The notes: generated by a model from the letters alone, not told the origin. Positions 33,734 through 42,236 are shown, numbered from the stretch's first letter. The stretch: 64,000 bases of DNA from Verrucomicrobiota bacterium (GCA_022709905.1 JAKLHY010000034.1:1-64000); one strand, 5' to 3'. Numbers and translations are program-made.

Positions 33734-33992
33734 ATTGTCCAGTCGGCTGGAAAAGCGCCTTTCTTTAGGACCTGCCTCAGAGTGTGTTCGGCAGAGTTTG
33801 GAGACCAGGAATTCCACTGCCCATATGCCCATCTTCATGGTTTGTTCAGCCACGCTTTGCCGTAATCGCCGTCCCACGTGGCCTTTTCTCACCGACCAAC
33901 GACTGTAGCGGCCGCCTCAAACGCCGTCCAGATTCATCGCGGACAAGCACAATCGTCCTTTAGCATTCAGACATCCCGCTCCTCCAGGTCGC
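33734..33992. other. Upstream region of the sensor kinase
   Basis: No separate gene is supported. The kinase frame remains open to 33892, but the extra residues look non-native. The region must contain the promoter of the kinase-regulator operon. No clear boxes were identified. Confidence 0.35.
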
Positions 33993-34149
33993 TGGTCAGT
34001 GTCAGCATGTCCGACTTGCCTCCGGCCAGGTTCAGCACCGTCTCGTCCGCCGCGTGACGCGCTTGATCGTAATTGGCGAAAACCCGGCGGCTGCGCCTGC
34101 CCGGCGCGTCGTAGTGGACGACCTTAAAAGAGGATAGCCCCTGGTCGGC
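33993..34149 (-). pseudogene. Integrase 5' fragment
   Basis: These 157 bases align without gaps to 8204-8360, inside the N-terminal coding part of the intact integrase, at high identity and in the same orientation. No other part of the gene is present. The right edge is a 6-bp microhomology (GTCGGC, 34144-34149) shared with the ORF-3 tail that follows. It marks a former element whose integrase was deleted. Confidence 0.85.
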
Positions 34150-34454
34150 TTAAGCAGGCGAAGGTGATTGAATCAGCAGGCAAAGCACCGGAACAGTACC
34201 CGAATTCCGAGTGGTGAAGGAAATGTTTCTTTACCGTTGCGGTGGGCTGTCGCAAAACCGGTGAAATCAGACCTTGCAGTTCCACTGATTAGAAGGTCAA
34301 GCAAGAAGGAAAACCTTACAATCTCCAAGATGTTCCTAATCAGCCAGTTCTAATAGGTCGCGCTTCACCCGAACAGGGTGAGGTCCGAGTTGGATGGTCA
34401 CCGTCTTCAAATCATTGATAATCAGGAAGATTGGAGCGAGCGAAGGGATTCGAA
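34144..34454. repeat. Direct repeat (copy 2): ORF-3 tail and flank up to tRNA-Gly
   Basis: The segment repeats 1137-1439. It includes the final codons of the pRiA4b ORF-3 gene (stop at 34215-34217, here without the rest of the gene), the ~210-bp non-coding flank, and the start of the tRNA-Gly. Differences are point changes and small indels, so the copies diverged some time ago. Confidence 0.85.
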
Positions 34455-34508
34455 CCCTCGACAATCACCTTGGCAAGGTGACACTCTACCGGGCTGAGTT
34501 ACGCTCGC
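34432..34508 (-). tRNA. tRNA-Gly (GCC)
   Basis: A 77-nt cloverleaf with a perfect 7-bp acceptor stem (GCGAGCG/CGCTCGC), D stem ACTC/GAGT, and anticodon stem TCACC/GGTGA around the loop TTGCCAA, giving anticodon GCC. The T stem is GAGGG/CCCTT with TTCGAAT loop, the discriminator base is T, and CCA is encoded. Its 3' part is duplicated at 8544-8593 (50 bp) and 1417-1439 (23 bp), marking it as an integration hotspot. Confidence 0.95.
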
Positions 34509-34675
34509 CCCCAGTAGCGGAGGCCTAGATTTACGGCTTTCGCCGCCGAATGCAAGTCCGGATTTTGCAATTTTTAAACAGACCTTTGCTCCGGCAAACG
34601 GTTTAAAATGGGGCACGATCGATGGATCAAACAGTGCCCTCCTGGTCTGATCTCCGGCCCTGCATCATTGTCGTG

Positions 34676-35962
34676 TTAGCTCTTCTTCGAAGAGTTGTTT
34701 TCGTAAACGACCCGGATGGCTTTGCCTTCCTGGCGTTTGATGGCACCCGGTGGAAAGACGTCGCCCTTGGGGCTAAATCCGAGTCGTTCCTTGAGATGCT
34801 TTTCGACCATGAATCCGGTCACACCCGGCTCGGCCTCGACATTGACCCGCAGATCGCGCACGCCGTCGTTTTCCTCGACGATGATCTGGTAGTGGGAGAG
34901 GACGCCCGGGATTTCCATGAGGGCTTGTTCGACCTGGCGCGGGAAGAAGTTCACGCCTTTGATGATGAGCATGTCGTCGACCCGGCCGGTGACGCGATCG
35001 ATGCGCAGGCTGGTGCGGCCGCACTCGCATTTTTTGCGGCTGATAACGCGGGTGAGATCGCCGGACCGGAATCGCATGATAGGGATGGCCTCGCGGTGGA
35101 GGGACGTGAACACGATTTCACCTTGTTGTCCGTCCTCGACCGGTTTGCCGGCGCGATCGACGATCTCGGCGATGTATTGGTCTTCCCAGACATGAATTCC
35201 GCAATGGTAAGGACAATCCATGCCGGTGGTGCCCACACCGCCGGTCTCGGTCATGCCGTAGATATCAAAAGCCTCGATGCCGAGGCCATTTTGGATCTTT
35301 TCCCGAAGACTGTCGGAAAAGGTTTCGGCACCAAACATCCCGACTTTCAGGGAGGGGATCTGATTTTTCTGTTCGGCCAGGACCTCCATGATGCGGATGG
35401 CGTATGAAACGACCCCCATCAATCCTTTGACCTTGAAATCGTTCATTAACTTGATCTGGCGGGGAGTATTGCCGGAACCCGTGGGGATGATGAACTGTTC
35501 GGCCTTGCGGGCGCCATGGTAAAAACCGAATCCGCCGTTGAACAGGCCGAAGGAGGGTGTGATCTGGATACAGTCACCGGAAACGAGGCCGGCCATGCGA
35601 TAGCAGCGTGCCATGCATTCGGCCCATTGATCGAGGTCGTTCTGGGTGTAGGCCATTACGACGGGCGAGCCGGTGGATCCGGAGCTCATGTGCATTTCCC
35701 GCAGTTGGTTTTGGGGGACGCAGAGCATGCTGAGGGGATAGGCTTGCCGAAAGTCCTCCTTCTCGATGAAAGGCAAGCGCCTCAGGTCTTCAAGCATCTC
35801 GATATCCCCGGGCTTCACTCCGGCTTTTTGCAGGCGAGAACGATAAAACTCGCTATTCTCCCACACGTGGTTGACGACCGCTTTCAGGCGGCTGAGTTGG
35901 TGTTGAGATCGCTCGTCCCTGGACAGGGTTTCGGCTTTGGCATTCCAATAACTACCGTTCAT
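34676..35962 (-). CDS. paaK: Phenylacetate-CoA ligase family enzyme
   Basis: The ATG at 35962 gives 428 residues starting MNGSYWNAKAETLSRDE. The adenylate-forming motif is MSSGSTGSPVVMAYTQ. AFDIYGMTETGGVG and REAIPIMRFRSGDLTRV follow, with a Cys-containing ECGRTSLRIDRVTGRVDDML and the C-terminal subdomain GVNFFPRQVEQAL. The enzyme activates aryl acids such as phenylacetate with ATP and CoA. It lies 8 bases after livK-like and follows livF-like on the same strand. This paaK-livK-livF association is seen in clusters for aromatic acid or aryl-pyruvate metabolism. The exact substrate is uncertain. Confidence 0.9.
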   Translation of the reverse strand: MNGSYWNAKAETLSRDERSQHQLSRLKAVVNHVWENSEFYRSRLQKAGVKPGDIEMLEDLRRLPFIEKEDFRQAYPLSMLCVPQNQLREMHMSSGSTGSPVVMAYTQNDLDQWAECMARCYRMAGLVSGDCIQITPSFGLFNGGFGFYHGARKAEQFIIPTGSGNTPRQIKLMNDFKVKGLMGVVSYAIRIMEVLAEQKNQIPSLKVGMFGAETFSDSLREKIQNGLGIEAFDIYGMTETGGVGTTGMDCPYHCGIHVWEDQYIAEIVDRAGKPVEDGQQGEIVFTSLHREAIPIMRFRSGDLTRVISRKKCECGRTSLRIDRVTGRVDDMLIIKGVNFFPRQVEQALMEIPGVLSHYQIIVEENDGVRDLRVNVEAEPGVTGFMVEKHLKERLGFSPKGDVFPPGAIKRQEGKAIRVVYENNSSKKS

Positions 35963-35970
35963 GAGTTGGC

Positions 35971-37122
35971 TTATTCCACGAGTTTCCATTGGCCATCCTG
36001 GACTTTGACAATCACCAGGGAATCCACTTTGACCCCGCAATGATCTTCGGCGCTGAGATTGTAGATGCCGCTAACGCCGACATAGTCTCGGGTGGTCTCA
36101 ATCGCCTGACGGAGGGCTTCCGGTTCGGTGCCGGCCTTTTCCATGGCTTTGAAAACGATCTGCACGGCATCCCAGGCGTAACCGGAATGAGCGCTCAGCG
36201 AGCCAATCCCACGGGCCTGGTATTCTTTGACGAAATCGTTGATGACAGACTGCTGGCGGTCACTGGCGGGCAGTTGACTGGCGACCATGACCTTGGTGGA
36301 AGGCATGGCCGTGCCATTGGCGGCGTTCCCGGCCAGCTTCACATAGCTGGCATCGGGTTGTCCGTGACATTGAAACAGGGGGATTTTCAGGCCGGTTTGT
36401 TGGGCATTCTTTGCCACGATGGCTCCCGCGGGACCGATGGTCCAGACGACAATGGCCTTGGGCTTGGCAGCGGCCACTTTGGTGAGTTGGACCGTCATGT
36501 CGGCGTCGGTGGGATCAAACGATTCCTGGCTGACAATCCTGATACCGCGGCCGGGCGCCTGGGATTTGAGGTCCGCTTCACCTTCCTGGCCGAATTTGTC
36601 TGAGGCACACAGCAGGCTGATCTGGTCCAGGCCTTGGGCTTTCAAGTAAGCATAGAGACGCTCGACGGCGGTGCTGGTGCGCTGGGGCGTCTTGAAGAGC
36701 CATTTACGGGTGGGATTGACAGGGGCATCGCCGCCGACACAGGCCACCATGGGAATGCCCGCTTCATCAAGGGCGGCGAGGCAAGCCATGGCTGCACCCG
36801 TCGTTGTCGGGCCGATGACAGCCACCACCTTGTCCTTGCTGACCAGGCGTTTCAACGCAACCACGGCCTGGGAAGGCTCGCTCTGAGTGTCGGCCACGAC
36901 CAACTCGATGGGCCTGCCTTTCAGCCCGCCGTTCTTGTTGATTCGATCCGTAATCATCTGGGCGACATCCCGGGTGGGTGTGCCAATGTGCTGGGCCTTT
37001 CCGGAGAGGTCGAACAGCCCTCCAATACGAATCGGCTCGGCGGCATTCAGAGTGAGTAAGCCAGCCGCCAGGACGACTGTGGCCATCCCTTGCAGGCGGT
37101 TCTTGAAAATGTGATGTTTCAT
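35971..37122 (-). CDS. livK: Branched-chain amino acid-type ABC transporter substrate-binding protein
   Basis: A 383-residue periplasmic binding protein with a signal peptide (GMATVVLAAGLLTLNAA). The type I fold is typical: IRIGGLFDLSGKAQHIGTPT, then ELVVADTQSEPSQAVVALKR, then VVAVIGPTTTGAAMACLAAL and GIPMVACVGGDAPVNP. The C-terminal half has AWDAVQIVFKAMEKAG. Length is normal. It may import amino acids or aryl acids, given the adjacent acyl-CoA ligase. Of the transporter only this and the LivF-type ATPase are present here. Confidence 0.88.
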   Translation of the reverse strand: MKHHIFKNRLQGMATVVLAAGLLTLNAAEPIRIGGLFDLSGKAQHIGTPTRDVAQMITDRINKNGGLKGRPIELVVADTQSEPSQAVVALKRLVSKDKVVAVIGPTTTGAAMACLAALDEAGIPMVACVGGDAPVNPTRKWLFKTPQRTSTAVERLYAYLKAQGLDQISLLCASDKFGQEGEADLKSQAPGRGIRIVSQESFDPTDADMTVQLTKVAAAKPKAIVVWTIGPAGAIVAKNAQQTGLKIPLFQCHGQPDASYVKLAGNAANGTAMPSTKVMVASQLPASDRQQSVINDFVKEYQARGIGSLSAHSGYAWDAVQIVFKAMEKAGTEPEALRQAIETTRDYVGVSGIYNLSAEDHCGVKVDSLVIVKVQDGQWKLVE

Positions 37123-37182
37123 AGTTCAGAATGGGTTGCTCAGGGGCTTGTCCAGTTAAAACAAAGCGGCCGGCCACGCGGT

Positions 37183-37905
37183 TCACTGGCCCAGGTATGC
37201 CTTCTGAATTTCACTGGATCCCGCCAGAACGGCAGAAGGCCCCTCCAGCACTATTTTTCCGGTCTTCATGACATACGCGCGATCGGCAGTCTTAAGGGCT
37301 TGACGCACATTTTGTTCGGCGAGGATAACGGCAATTCGCGCCGCTTTCAATTGTTGAATTTGACGGAACAGCTCCTTCACTAAAGCTGGCGCAAGGCCAG
37401 TGGAGGGTTCGTCCAACAACAACACCAATGGTTCGCCAACCAACGCCCTGGCTAACGCCAGCGCCTGTTGTTGTCCGCCGCTCAGGTTTGATGCCCGTTC
37501 ATTCATACGCTCGTTGAGGACAGGAAACAACCGGCACACTCGTTGAACGCGCTCGTTTAGGTGCCGTTGTCGGGCATGGCGCGCATAGCCGCCCATCAGC
37601 AGGTTTTCGCGGATCGTCATGCCGGAAAACAATCCCCGTCCCTCCGGGACCAGTGTCAATCCCTGAGCGGCCCGGTCCTCAGCCCGGCATTTCGACAGAT
37701 CCTTTCCCTGAAACAGAATCCGGCCGGTATTGACGGGCAGAAGACCCGCGATGGCTTTCAATAATGTGCTTTTGCCAGCTCCATTCGCGCCAATCAAGGC
37801 GACAATTTCACCAGGCGAAACATGGATTGATACTCCGTCAAGCACCTGCAAGCCGCCGTATCCGGATCGAAGGTTGATCACTCGCAGCAGATTGTCGTCT
37901 GTCAT
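37183..37905 (-). CDS. livF: LivF-type ABC transporter ATP-binding protein
   Basis: A 240-residue ATPase. Walker A is GANGAGKSTLLKAI, the signature is NLSGGQQQALALARAL, Walker B is LVLLLDEPSTGLAP, and the switch His region is IAVILAEQNV. VPEGRGLFSGMTIRENL is diagnostic of LivF-type proteins. It drives uptake together with LivG and the LivHM permeases. Those are not adjacent: the next upstream gene is cutA. Confidence 0.92.
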   Translation of the reverse strand: MTDDNLLRVINLRSGYGGLQVLDGVSIHVSPGEIVALIGANGAGKSTLLKAIAGLLPVNTGRILFQGKDLSKCRAEDRAAQGLTLVPEGRGLFSGMTIRENLLMGGYARHARQRHLNERVQRVCRLFPVLNERMNERASNLSGGQQQALALARALVGEPLVLLLDEPSTGLAPALVKELFRQIQQLKAARIAVILAEQNVRQALKTADRAYVMKTGKIVLEGPSAVLAGSSEIQKAYLGQ

Positions 37906-37957
37906 AGGTCCAGGAACAAACCAACCGGCCTTTCACGAATCCAGCTGGAGAAAACCG

Positions 37958-38287
37958 TTATCGTCGCACACTGTTAGCCACCCAATCGAGGTACCTCGGT
38001 GTTCCGGAAGACAGGCGGATTGCCACGATTTCCGGAGTGTCGTAAGGATGAACCGCGAGAATCAGTTTCTCCAGTGCCGCCATGCGGGCCTTTGTGGTCT
38101 TAAACAGAATCAGCACTTCCTTCGAACGTTCGATCGATCCTTGCCACCAGTAGTTGGATTCGAGAGTGGAAACGAGATTGGCGCATGCCACCAAACGCGA
38201 TTTCAAAGCCTCGTTGACGAGCCGGCGGGCCGTTTTCATATTCGGCGCGGTAACCAGAACCAATAGCACGGAGGTGGTGGTTTTCAT
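37958..38287 (-). CDS. cutA: CutA divalent-cation tolerance protein
   Basis: A 109-residue protein with the full CutA1 pattern: VLVTAPNMKTARRLVNEALK, then RLVACANLVSTLESNYWWQG, EVLILFKTTKARM, and VHPYDTPEIVAIRLSSG. CutA forms stable trimers and affects copper and other metal tolerance; its biochemical role is not settled. It precedes livF on the same strand, with 52 bases between them. Confidence 0.93.
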   Translation of the reverse strand: MKTTTSVLLVLVTAPNMKTARRLVNEALKSRLVACANLVSTLESNYWWQGSIERSKEVLILFKTTKARMAALEKLILAVHPYDTPEIVAIRLSSGTPRYLDWVANSVRR

Positions 38288-38332
38288 GATTCCTGAAGAA
38301 ACACAGTATGTCGTCCAAAAGCACCATTCCCA

Positions 38333-38367
38333 ATAAAAAACCCGCTCTTGATCTCAAGAGCGGGTTT
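38333..38367 (-). terminator. Rho-independent terminator of the Ala-rich protein gene
   Basis: A perfect stem AAACCCGCTCTTGA with its complement and a two-base loop is followed on the minus strand by a run of T (TTTTTTATT). It ends ~30 bases past the stop codon of the 38398-39012 gene and separates it from cutA. Confidence 0.88.
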
Positions 38368-38397
38368 CACTCAAATCAAACCAATACTGCTAAACTA

Positions 38398-39012
38398 CTA
38401 GGGCGCAGAATAGGGAGGGACCACCGGCCGGTTGGGATCATAGCCCGGAACCGCGTCTTCAGTCTCAGAGGGGGGCAATGTCGGGGTCGGCCGCGAAATC
38501 AAACCCGGAGTCACCGAGATGGTGCCCGCCGCCGCCACTGAGCCGGCTCCATCAGGAGTGACAGTGCGATAGGGAGCCAACTTCGGGGCCAAGCTGGGCT
38601 GGGCGGCCAAAACGGCTTGGAAGACGCTTTCGGACATGCCCGGGGCTGCTTTGACGGCCGCGACGGTGACTGTCTCGGAGTAATCTTTTGCTGCCAGAAC
38701 ACCCGCTGCGGCAACCGCAGGCGCTGTTTCAGGAGCAACCGCCACAATCGCTGCCACAGCGGATGGCGTGACCGCTGGTTTCTTGCTGGCAATAATGCGG
38801 ATGACCTCGACCGCAACCGCCTCTTTATCCTTGGAGGATGTGTTTGATACAATATCCGCAGCCTTTGCTGCCATTTCCGTGGCCGCCACTTTCTTGAAAC
38901 TCTTCTTCAGGGTGGTCACTTGGGCATCAGGGAGGGCATTGGCACTGGCAACGGCCAGCGCTAACATCGCCGCCACCGCAACCACGATCCTTTTCATATT
39001 GTTAGTTTTCAT
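38398..39012 (-). CDS. Ala-rich secreted protein, unknown
   Basis: A 204-residue protein with a signal peptide (IVVAVAAMLALAVASANA). The mature part is Ala/Val-rich and predicted helical, with short repeats such as AVAAIVAVAPETAPAVAAAG and AAPGMSESVFQAVLAAQP. It ends in a Pro-rich tail (PTLPPSETEDAVPGYDPN). No known domain. A strong terminator follows directly and the promoter region upstream is its own, so it is probably transcribed alone and abundantly. A structural or matrix role is conceivable but not shown. Confidence 0.75.
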   Translation of the reverse strand: MKTNNMKRIVVAVAAMLALAVASANALPDAQVTTLKKSFKKVAATEMAAKAADIVSNTSSKDKEAVAVEVIRIIASKKPAVTPSAVAAIVAVAPETAPAVAAAGVLAAKDYSETVTVAAVKAAPGMSESVFQAVLAAQPSLAPKLAPYRTVTPDGAGSVAAAGTISVTPGLISRPTPTLPPSETEDAVPGYDPNRPVVPPYSAP

Positions 39013-39174
39013 AGCGTGTATATTTCAAATCCAAAGAGTTCCCGATATGTTCAACACGTTGAAATTACCCATAGACAGCAGCTCAAGTCAAACACAATTT
39101 TCGATAAATTATTCGCAATAACCGCCCTGTCCTGAGTCCTAACAATCTGTCAGATAGTGGTATCGCAAACAGAA

Positions 39175-40143
39175 TCACAATAAAAGACTGTCTTGTGAGG
39201 TTGGACCGGAATCCGTTGCGGGCCTCTTCTGAGCTTTGGCATTAATTTCAGCGATGGATAAATCGGGTAGGTCGTCTGCAACGGAAACAGATTGGCTGGT
39301 TTGAGGAGATGATTCGGCTTGGGTGGCGGCTTCCTGAGTGGCAGGTTTGGCGGAAGCGGTTTTTCCGGGAGATGCAGTCAAGCTGACCAAGGACCTTCGA
39401 ACGAGCTGTCCCTGATAAGTATAGCCCGTAGCTAGGATCCGGGCGATGGGCCCACCCTTCTCTCCGCCTGATTCGGCATCGGCGAGATGATGCAGGTTCG
39501 GATCGAATGGTTGGTTTTCCTCGGGGGCGAATGGGACCAAGCCGATTCTCCGGGCCAAATCCCGGCAGGCACGCTGAAAGAGGCTGATTTGATGGGCGAG
39601 TTCAGGCTGACCCGATCGTGCTGCGGCTTGTTGCAGGGCAAAAACGTGATCCAGAATGCCCGTGGTCACCTGCAGCCATTCGGTTTCCGAGCGTTTCATT
39701 TTGTCGACTTCCAGGCGGAGAGTCGATTTCTCGGAATCGCTAGCCTTTTCGAGAAACTCCTTAAATGCCGCGGCCTCCGCGATGATTCTATCCGAGAGCG
39801 ATCCCGAGGCGCTGACGCTCTTGGCGCATTCTTCAAGGATGGTATGGAGTTGGGCGGTGGCGGTGTTGATTTGGACGCCAATGAGCTCCAGGTTTTGGAT
39901 TTGATCGACCGCGGATTGGATTTGGCTGGTGTGAGCGAGCCGTTCGGCGGCGCGATATTCGAGGTAAAAAGGAGCAACCGCCAATAATGCGCCCACCGCA
40001 ACACAAAGGAAGCAAACCCAAGCCATCCCCAAGCCGATAGGTTGCGCCGTTTGGGTGGTTATCAGAGCTGCGGCCGCCAACAGGATGACATCGCTCACCA
40101 GAAAAGGCCACTTGTTGATTCGGGGCAATGCAGGCTCGTTCAT
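39175..40143 (-). CDS. Membrane-anchored GrpE-like protein
   Basis: A 322-residue protein with two N-terminal membrane helices (VSDVILLAAAALITTQTA, and WVCFLCVAVGALLAVAPFYL). A long helical, coiled-coil-like region spans ~70-190. A segment then closely follows the GrpE C-terminal beta domain: GLVPFAPEENQPFDPNLHHL, and ILATGYTYQGQLVRRSLVSL. A low-complexity Thr/Ser/Ala tail follows. GrpE is the nucleotide exchange factor of DnaK, normally soluble and ~190 residues. A membrane-tethered version is unusual. No dnaK/dnaJ is nearby. It is divergent from the rodZ-like gene. Confidence 0.65.
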   Translation of the reverse strand: MNEPALPRINKWPFLVSDVILLAAAALITTQTAQPIGLGMAWVCFLCVAVGALLAVAPFYLEYRAAERLAHTSQIQSAVDQIQNLELIGVQINTATAQLHTILEECAKSVSASGSLSDRIIAEAAAFKEFLEKASDSEKSTLRLEVDKMKRSETEWLQVTTGILDHVFALQQAAARSGQPELAHQISLFQRACRDLARRIGLVPFAPEENQPFDPNLHHLADAESGGEKGGPIARILATGYTYQGQLVRRSLVSLTASPGKTASAKPATQEAATQAESSPQTSQSVSVADDLPDLSIAEINAKAQKRPATDSGPTSQDSLLL

Positions 40144-40232
40144 AGCTAAACCGAATTAAGCAGTATCCGCGTCGGGAGGCGATAAAAAAAGAACCCGCAT
40201 TTTCTTTATTGTCAGAAGCTCTTGAACCAGTT

Positions 40233-40760
40233 ATGTATAGACTAATGCCCACGGTGGCCGAACAACTTCGTCGCGCTCGAGAGGTCCAAAACCTCACTAT
40301 ATACCAGCTGGCTGAGATGACCAAAATAAAGACCGATCACCTCAGAGCTTTGGAGTCTGGAAATTACGATATCTTTACGGCGCCAGTTTACATCCGCGGC
40401 TTTGTTCGGATTACCGCCTCCATGCTTAAACTGAATGTGGCGAAAATCATGGGCGAACTGGATGAGGAACTGGCCCAGACGGAGAAATTCTCCGCGCCAC
40501 CAAGTCTGACCGGCCATTCAGGCGGGCTGATTGACATTTTCATGTACCAGCTTTCCAAGGTGAAGTGGAAGGTGGTCTTGCCATTGGGGGGAGCGCTATT
40601 AGTCTTCTCCATAGTTTGGTGGGGGATAAGGGCCTGGAAAGAAAACCAAGCCAAGGATCCGCTGGCCAATCTAAGTCCCGGTGTGTACCAAAATCCGGCG
40701 GATTCAGGCGTCAAGGACACACTGCCACTCGCTCCCGCAACACCCGACGGGAGGCGATAG
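40233..40760 (+). CDS. RodZ-like HTH membrane protein
   Basis: Translation from the ATG at 40233 gives 175 residues; another ATG lies at 40245. An N-terminal HTH (VAEQLRRAREVQNLTIYQLA, then IKTDHLRALESGNYDIF, APVYIRGFVRITASML) is the RodZ cytoplasmic domain. A single membrane helix (VVLPLGGALLVFSIVWWGI) and a short periplasmic tail follow. RodZ links MreB to the elongation machinery, while shorter relatives may have other roles. It precedes a GspF/PilC gene, a common arrangement in Verrucomicrobiota-like genomes. The tail is shorter than in Escherichia RodZ. Confidence 0.8.
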   Translation: MYRLMPTVAEQLRRAREVQNLTIYQLAEMTKIKTDHLRALESGNYDIFTAPVYIRGFVRITASMLKLNVAKIMGELDEELAQTEKFSAPPSLTGHSGGLIDIFMYQLSKVKWKVVLPLGGALLVFSIVWWGIRAWKENQAKDPLANLSPGVYQNPADSGVKDTLPLAPATPDGRR

Positions 40761-40909
40761 AACTCCTGGGATTAGCCGCGCTAATCCGTTGCGCCGCAAT
40801 GGAGAAGATCTGAACAGCAAGAATAAGCTAAAGAACCATCCGAGAACGCCGATGATGTTCTCGAAAGACTTGATATCGTTGCCGTGCTGAATTAAGAATA
40901 GACTGAAAT

Positions 40910-42115
40910 ATGCCTTCGTTTACCTATGTCGCTCGCGAAGCCAGCTCCGGGCGCGAATTTCGCAGCTCGTTGGAAGCGTCATCGGAACAAGCGGCCATTG
41001 CCACGTTGCTGAATCGCAACATGCTGGTTGTTTCGATTCAAGAGAAGGTCGGTAAACAAGGAAAAACCAGTGGCGGCAAGGTGGCCTTGGCTGATCTGGT
41101 GATATTCACCCGTCAGCTGGCCACGATGATTGACGCCGGTCTGGCCATGGTGCAATCCCTGCAAGCCTTGGCCGAACAGGCTAGCAACAAGATCATGCGA
41201 GATGTCATCAAAGACGTCTGCGCGCGGGTGGAGGCGGGAGACAGCTTCTCCGCGGCACTGCAAAAACATCCGAAGGCCTTCAACAGGCTTTACGTGCGGA
41301 TGGTGGATGCCGGCGAGAAGAGCGGTTTGCTGGCCGACATTCTCGCGCGTCTGGCGACCTACCTGGAGAACACCGCCCGGCTGCGCAAGAAGGTCAAGTC
41401 CGCGATGATGTATCCCACAGCGGTCACCATCATTGCCATTGGCATTACCATATTCCTCCTGATCAAAGTCGTGCCGGTGTTTGGCGAGATTTACTCCGGA
41501 TTCGGCGCCAAGCTGCCGGGCCCCACCCAATTTCTGATCAGCGTCAGCAATACCCTTAAGGCTTACTTCCTCTATGCGCTGCCCATTTTGATCGGTGTAG
41601 TGTATGGCTGGCTGACGTTCATCAAGACCAAGCAGGGACGCGAGTTCTGGGATCGCACTCGGATCCAGCTGCCGATTTTCGGAGTGATCGCCCATAAGAT
41701 CTGTCTGGCGCGTTTTACGCGAACCCTGGCCTCGTTGGTCCGCAGCGGTGTACCGATCCTTGAAGTCATGGGAATTGTGGCCTCCACCTGCGGCAACGCG
41801 GTCATGGAGAAGGCCATCAAGACGGCCTCCACGGATATTGAACGCGGCGAAGGCATATCGAACGCCCTGGCCAAGCATCCGATCTTCCCGCCCATGGTGA
41901 TCCGGATGCTGACGGCCGGTGAACAAACTGGCAAAATCGATTCCATGCTCGAGCGCGTCGCCAACTTCCTCGATGAGGAGATCGAAACCACCCTCTCCGG
42001 GTTGACTTCGTTAATCGAGCCGTTGTTAATCGTCTTTCTGGGGGTCGTGGTGGGCGGTATTGTCATTTGCATGTTCCTGCCGATTTTCAAGATGAGCGAA
42101 ATCATCAATCGATGA
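40910..42115 (+). CDS. Type II secretion / type IV pilus inner-membrane platform protein (GspF/PilC)
   Basis: A 401-residue protein starting MPSFTYVAREASSGREF, the standard PilC/GspF start. It has two GspF domains (LVIFTRQLATMIDAGLAMVQ, and CLARFTRTLASLVRSGVPIL) and three membrane helices (AVTIIAIGITIFLLIKVVPV, YALPILIGVVYGWLTF, LLIVFLGVVVGGIVICMFLP). It assembles the pseudopilus or pilus with an ATPase that is not encoded here. Length is normal. Confidence 0.92.
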   Translation: MPSFTYVAREASSGREFRSSLEASSEQAAIATLLNRNMLVVSIQEKVGKQGKTSGGKVALADLVIFTRQLATMIDAGLAMVQSLQALAEQASNKIMRDVIKDVCARVEAGDSFSAALQKHPKAFNRLYVRMVDAGEKSGLLADILARLATYLENTARLRKKVKSAMMYPTAVTIIAIGITIFLLIKVVPVFGEIYSGFGAKLPGPTQFLISVSNTLKAYFLYALPILIGVVYGWLTFIKTKQGREFWDRTRIQLPIFGVIAHKICLARFTRTLASLVRSGVPILEVMGIVASTCGNAVMEKAIKTASTDIERGEGISNALAKHPIFPPMVIRMLTAGEQTGKIDSMLERVANFLDEEIETTLSGLTSLIEPLLIVFLGVVVGGIVICMFLPIFKMSEIINR

Positions 42116-42236
42116 TCGCGCATGCTCAGACCGGTGTTGTGACTTGAAAATTGCGATCCACTTGCGATTTTCGACTTACGACCCCAGGACGGATTCCCGC
42201 TTGCACGGCATGGCCAGAATGCTCTAGCCTGCTTTC

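Larger units (their letters stand above)
8544..34481. mobile_element. Possible second, larger tRNA-Gly-bounded segment (~26 kb)
   Basis: The segment is bounded by the 50-bp fragment at 8544 and the intact tRNA-Gly at 34432. The tRNA-proximal end still contains a piece of an integrase 5' region (33993-34149), where the integrase of such an island is expected. Much of the content looks like ordinary envelope genes. It may be an old, domesticated island, or chromosome trapped between independent insertions. Only the boundary structure supports this entry. Confidence 0.3.

Noticed and set aside
34622..35407. 261-codon plus-strand frame
   Set aside because: It is antisense to paaK, whose catalytic motifs are intact.
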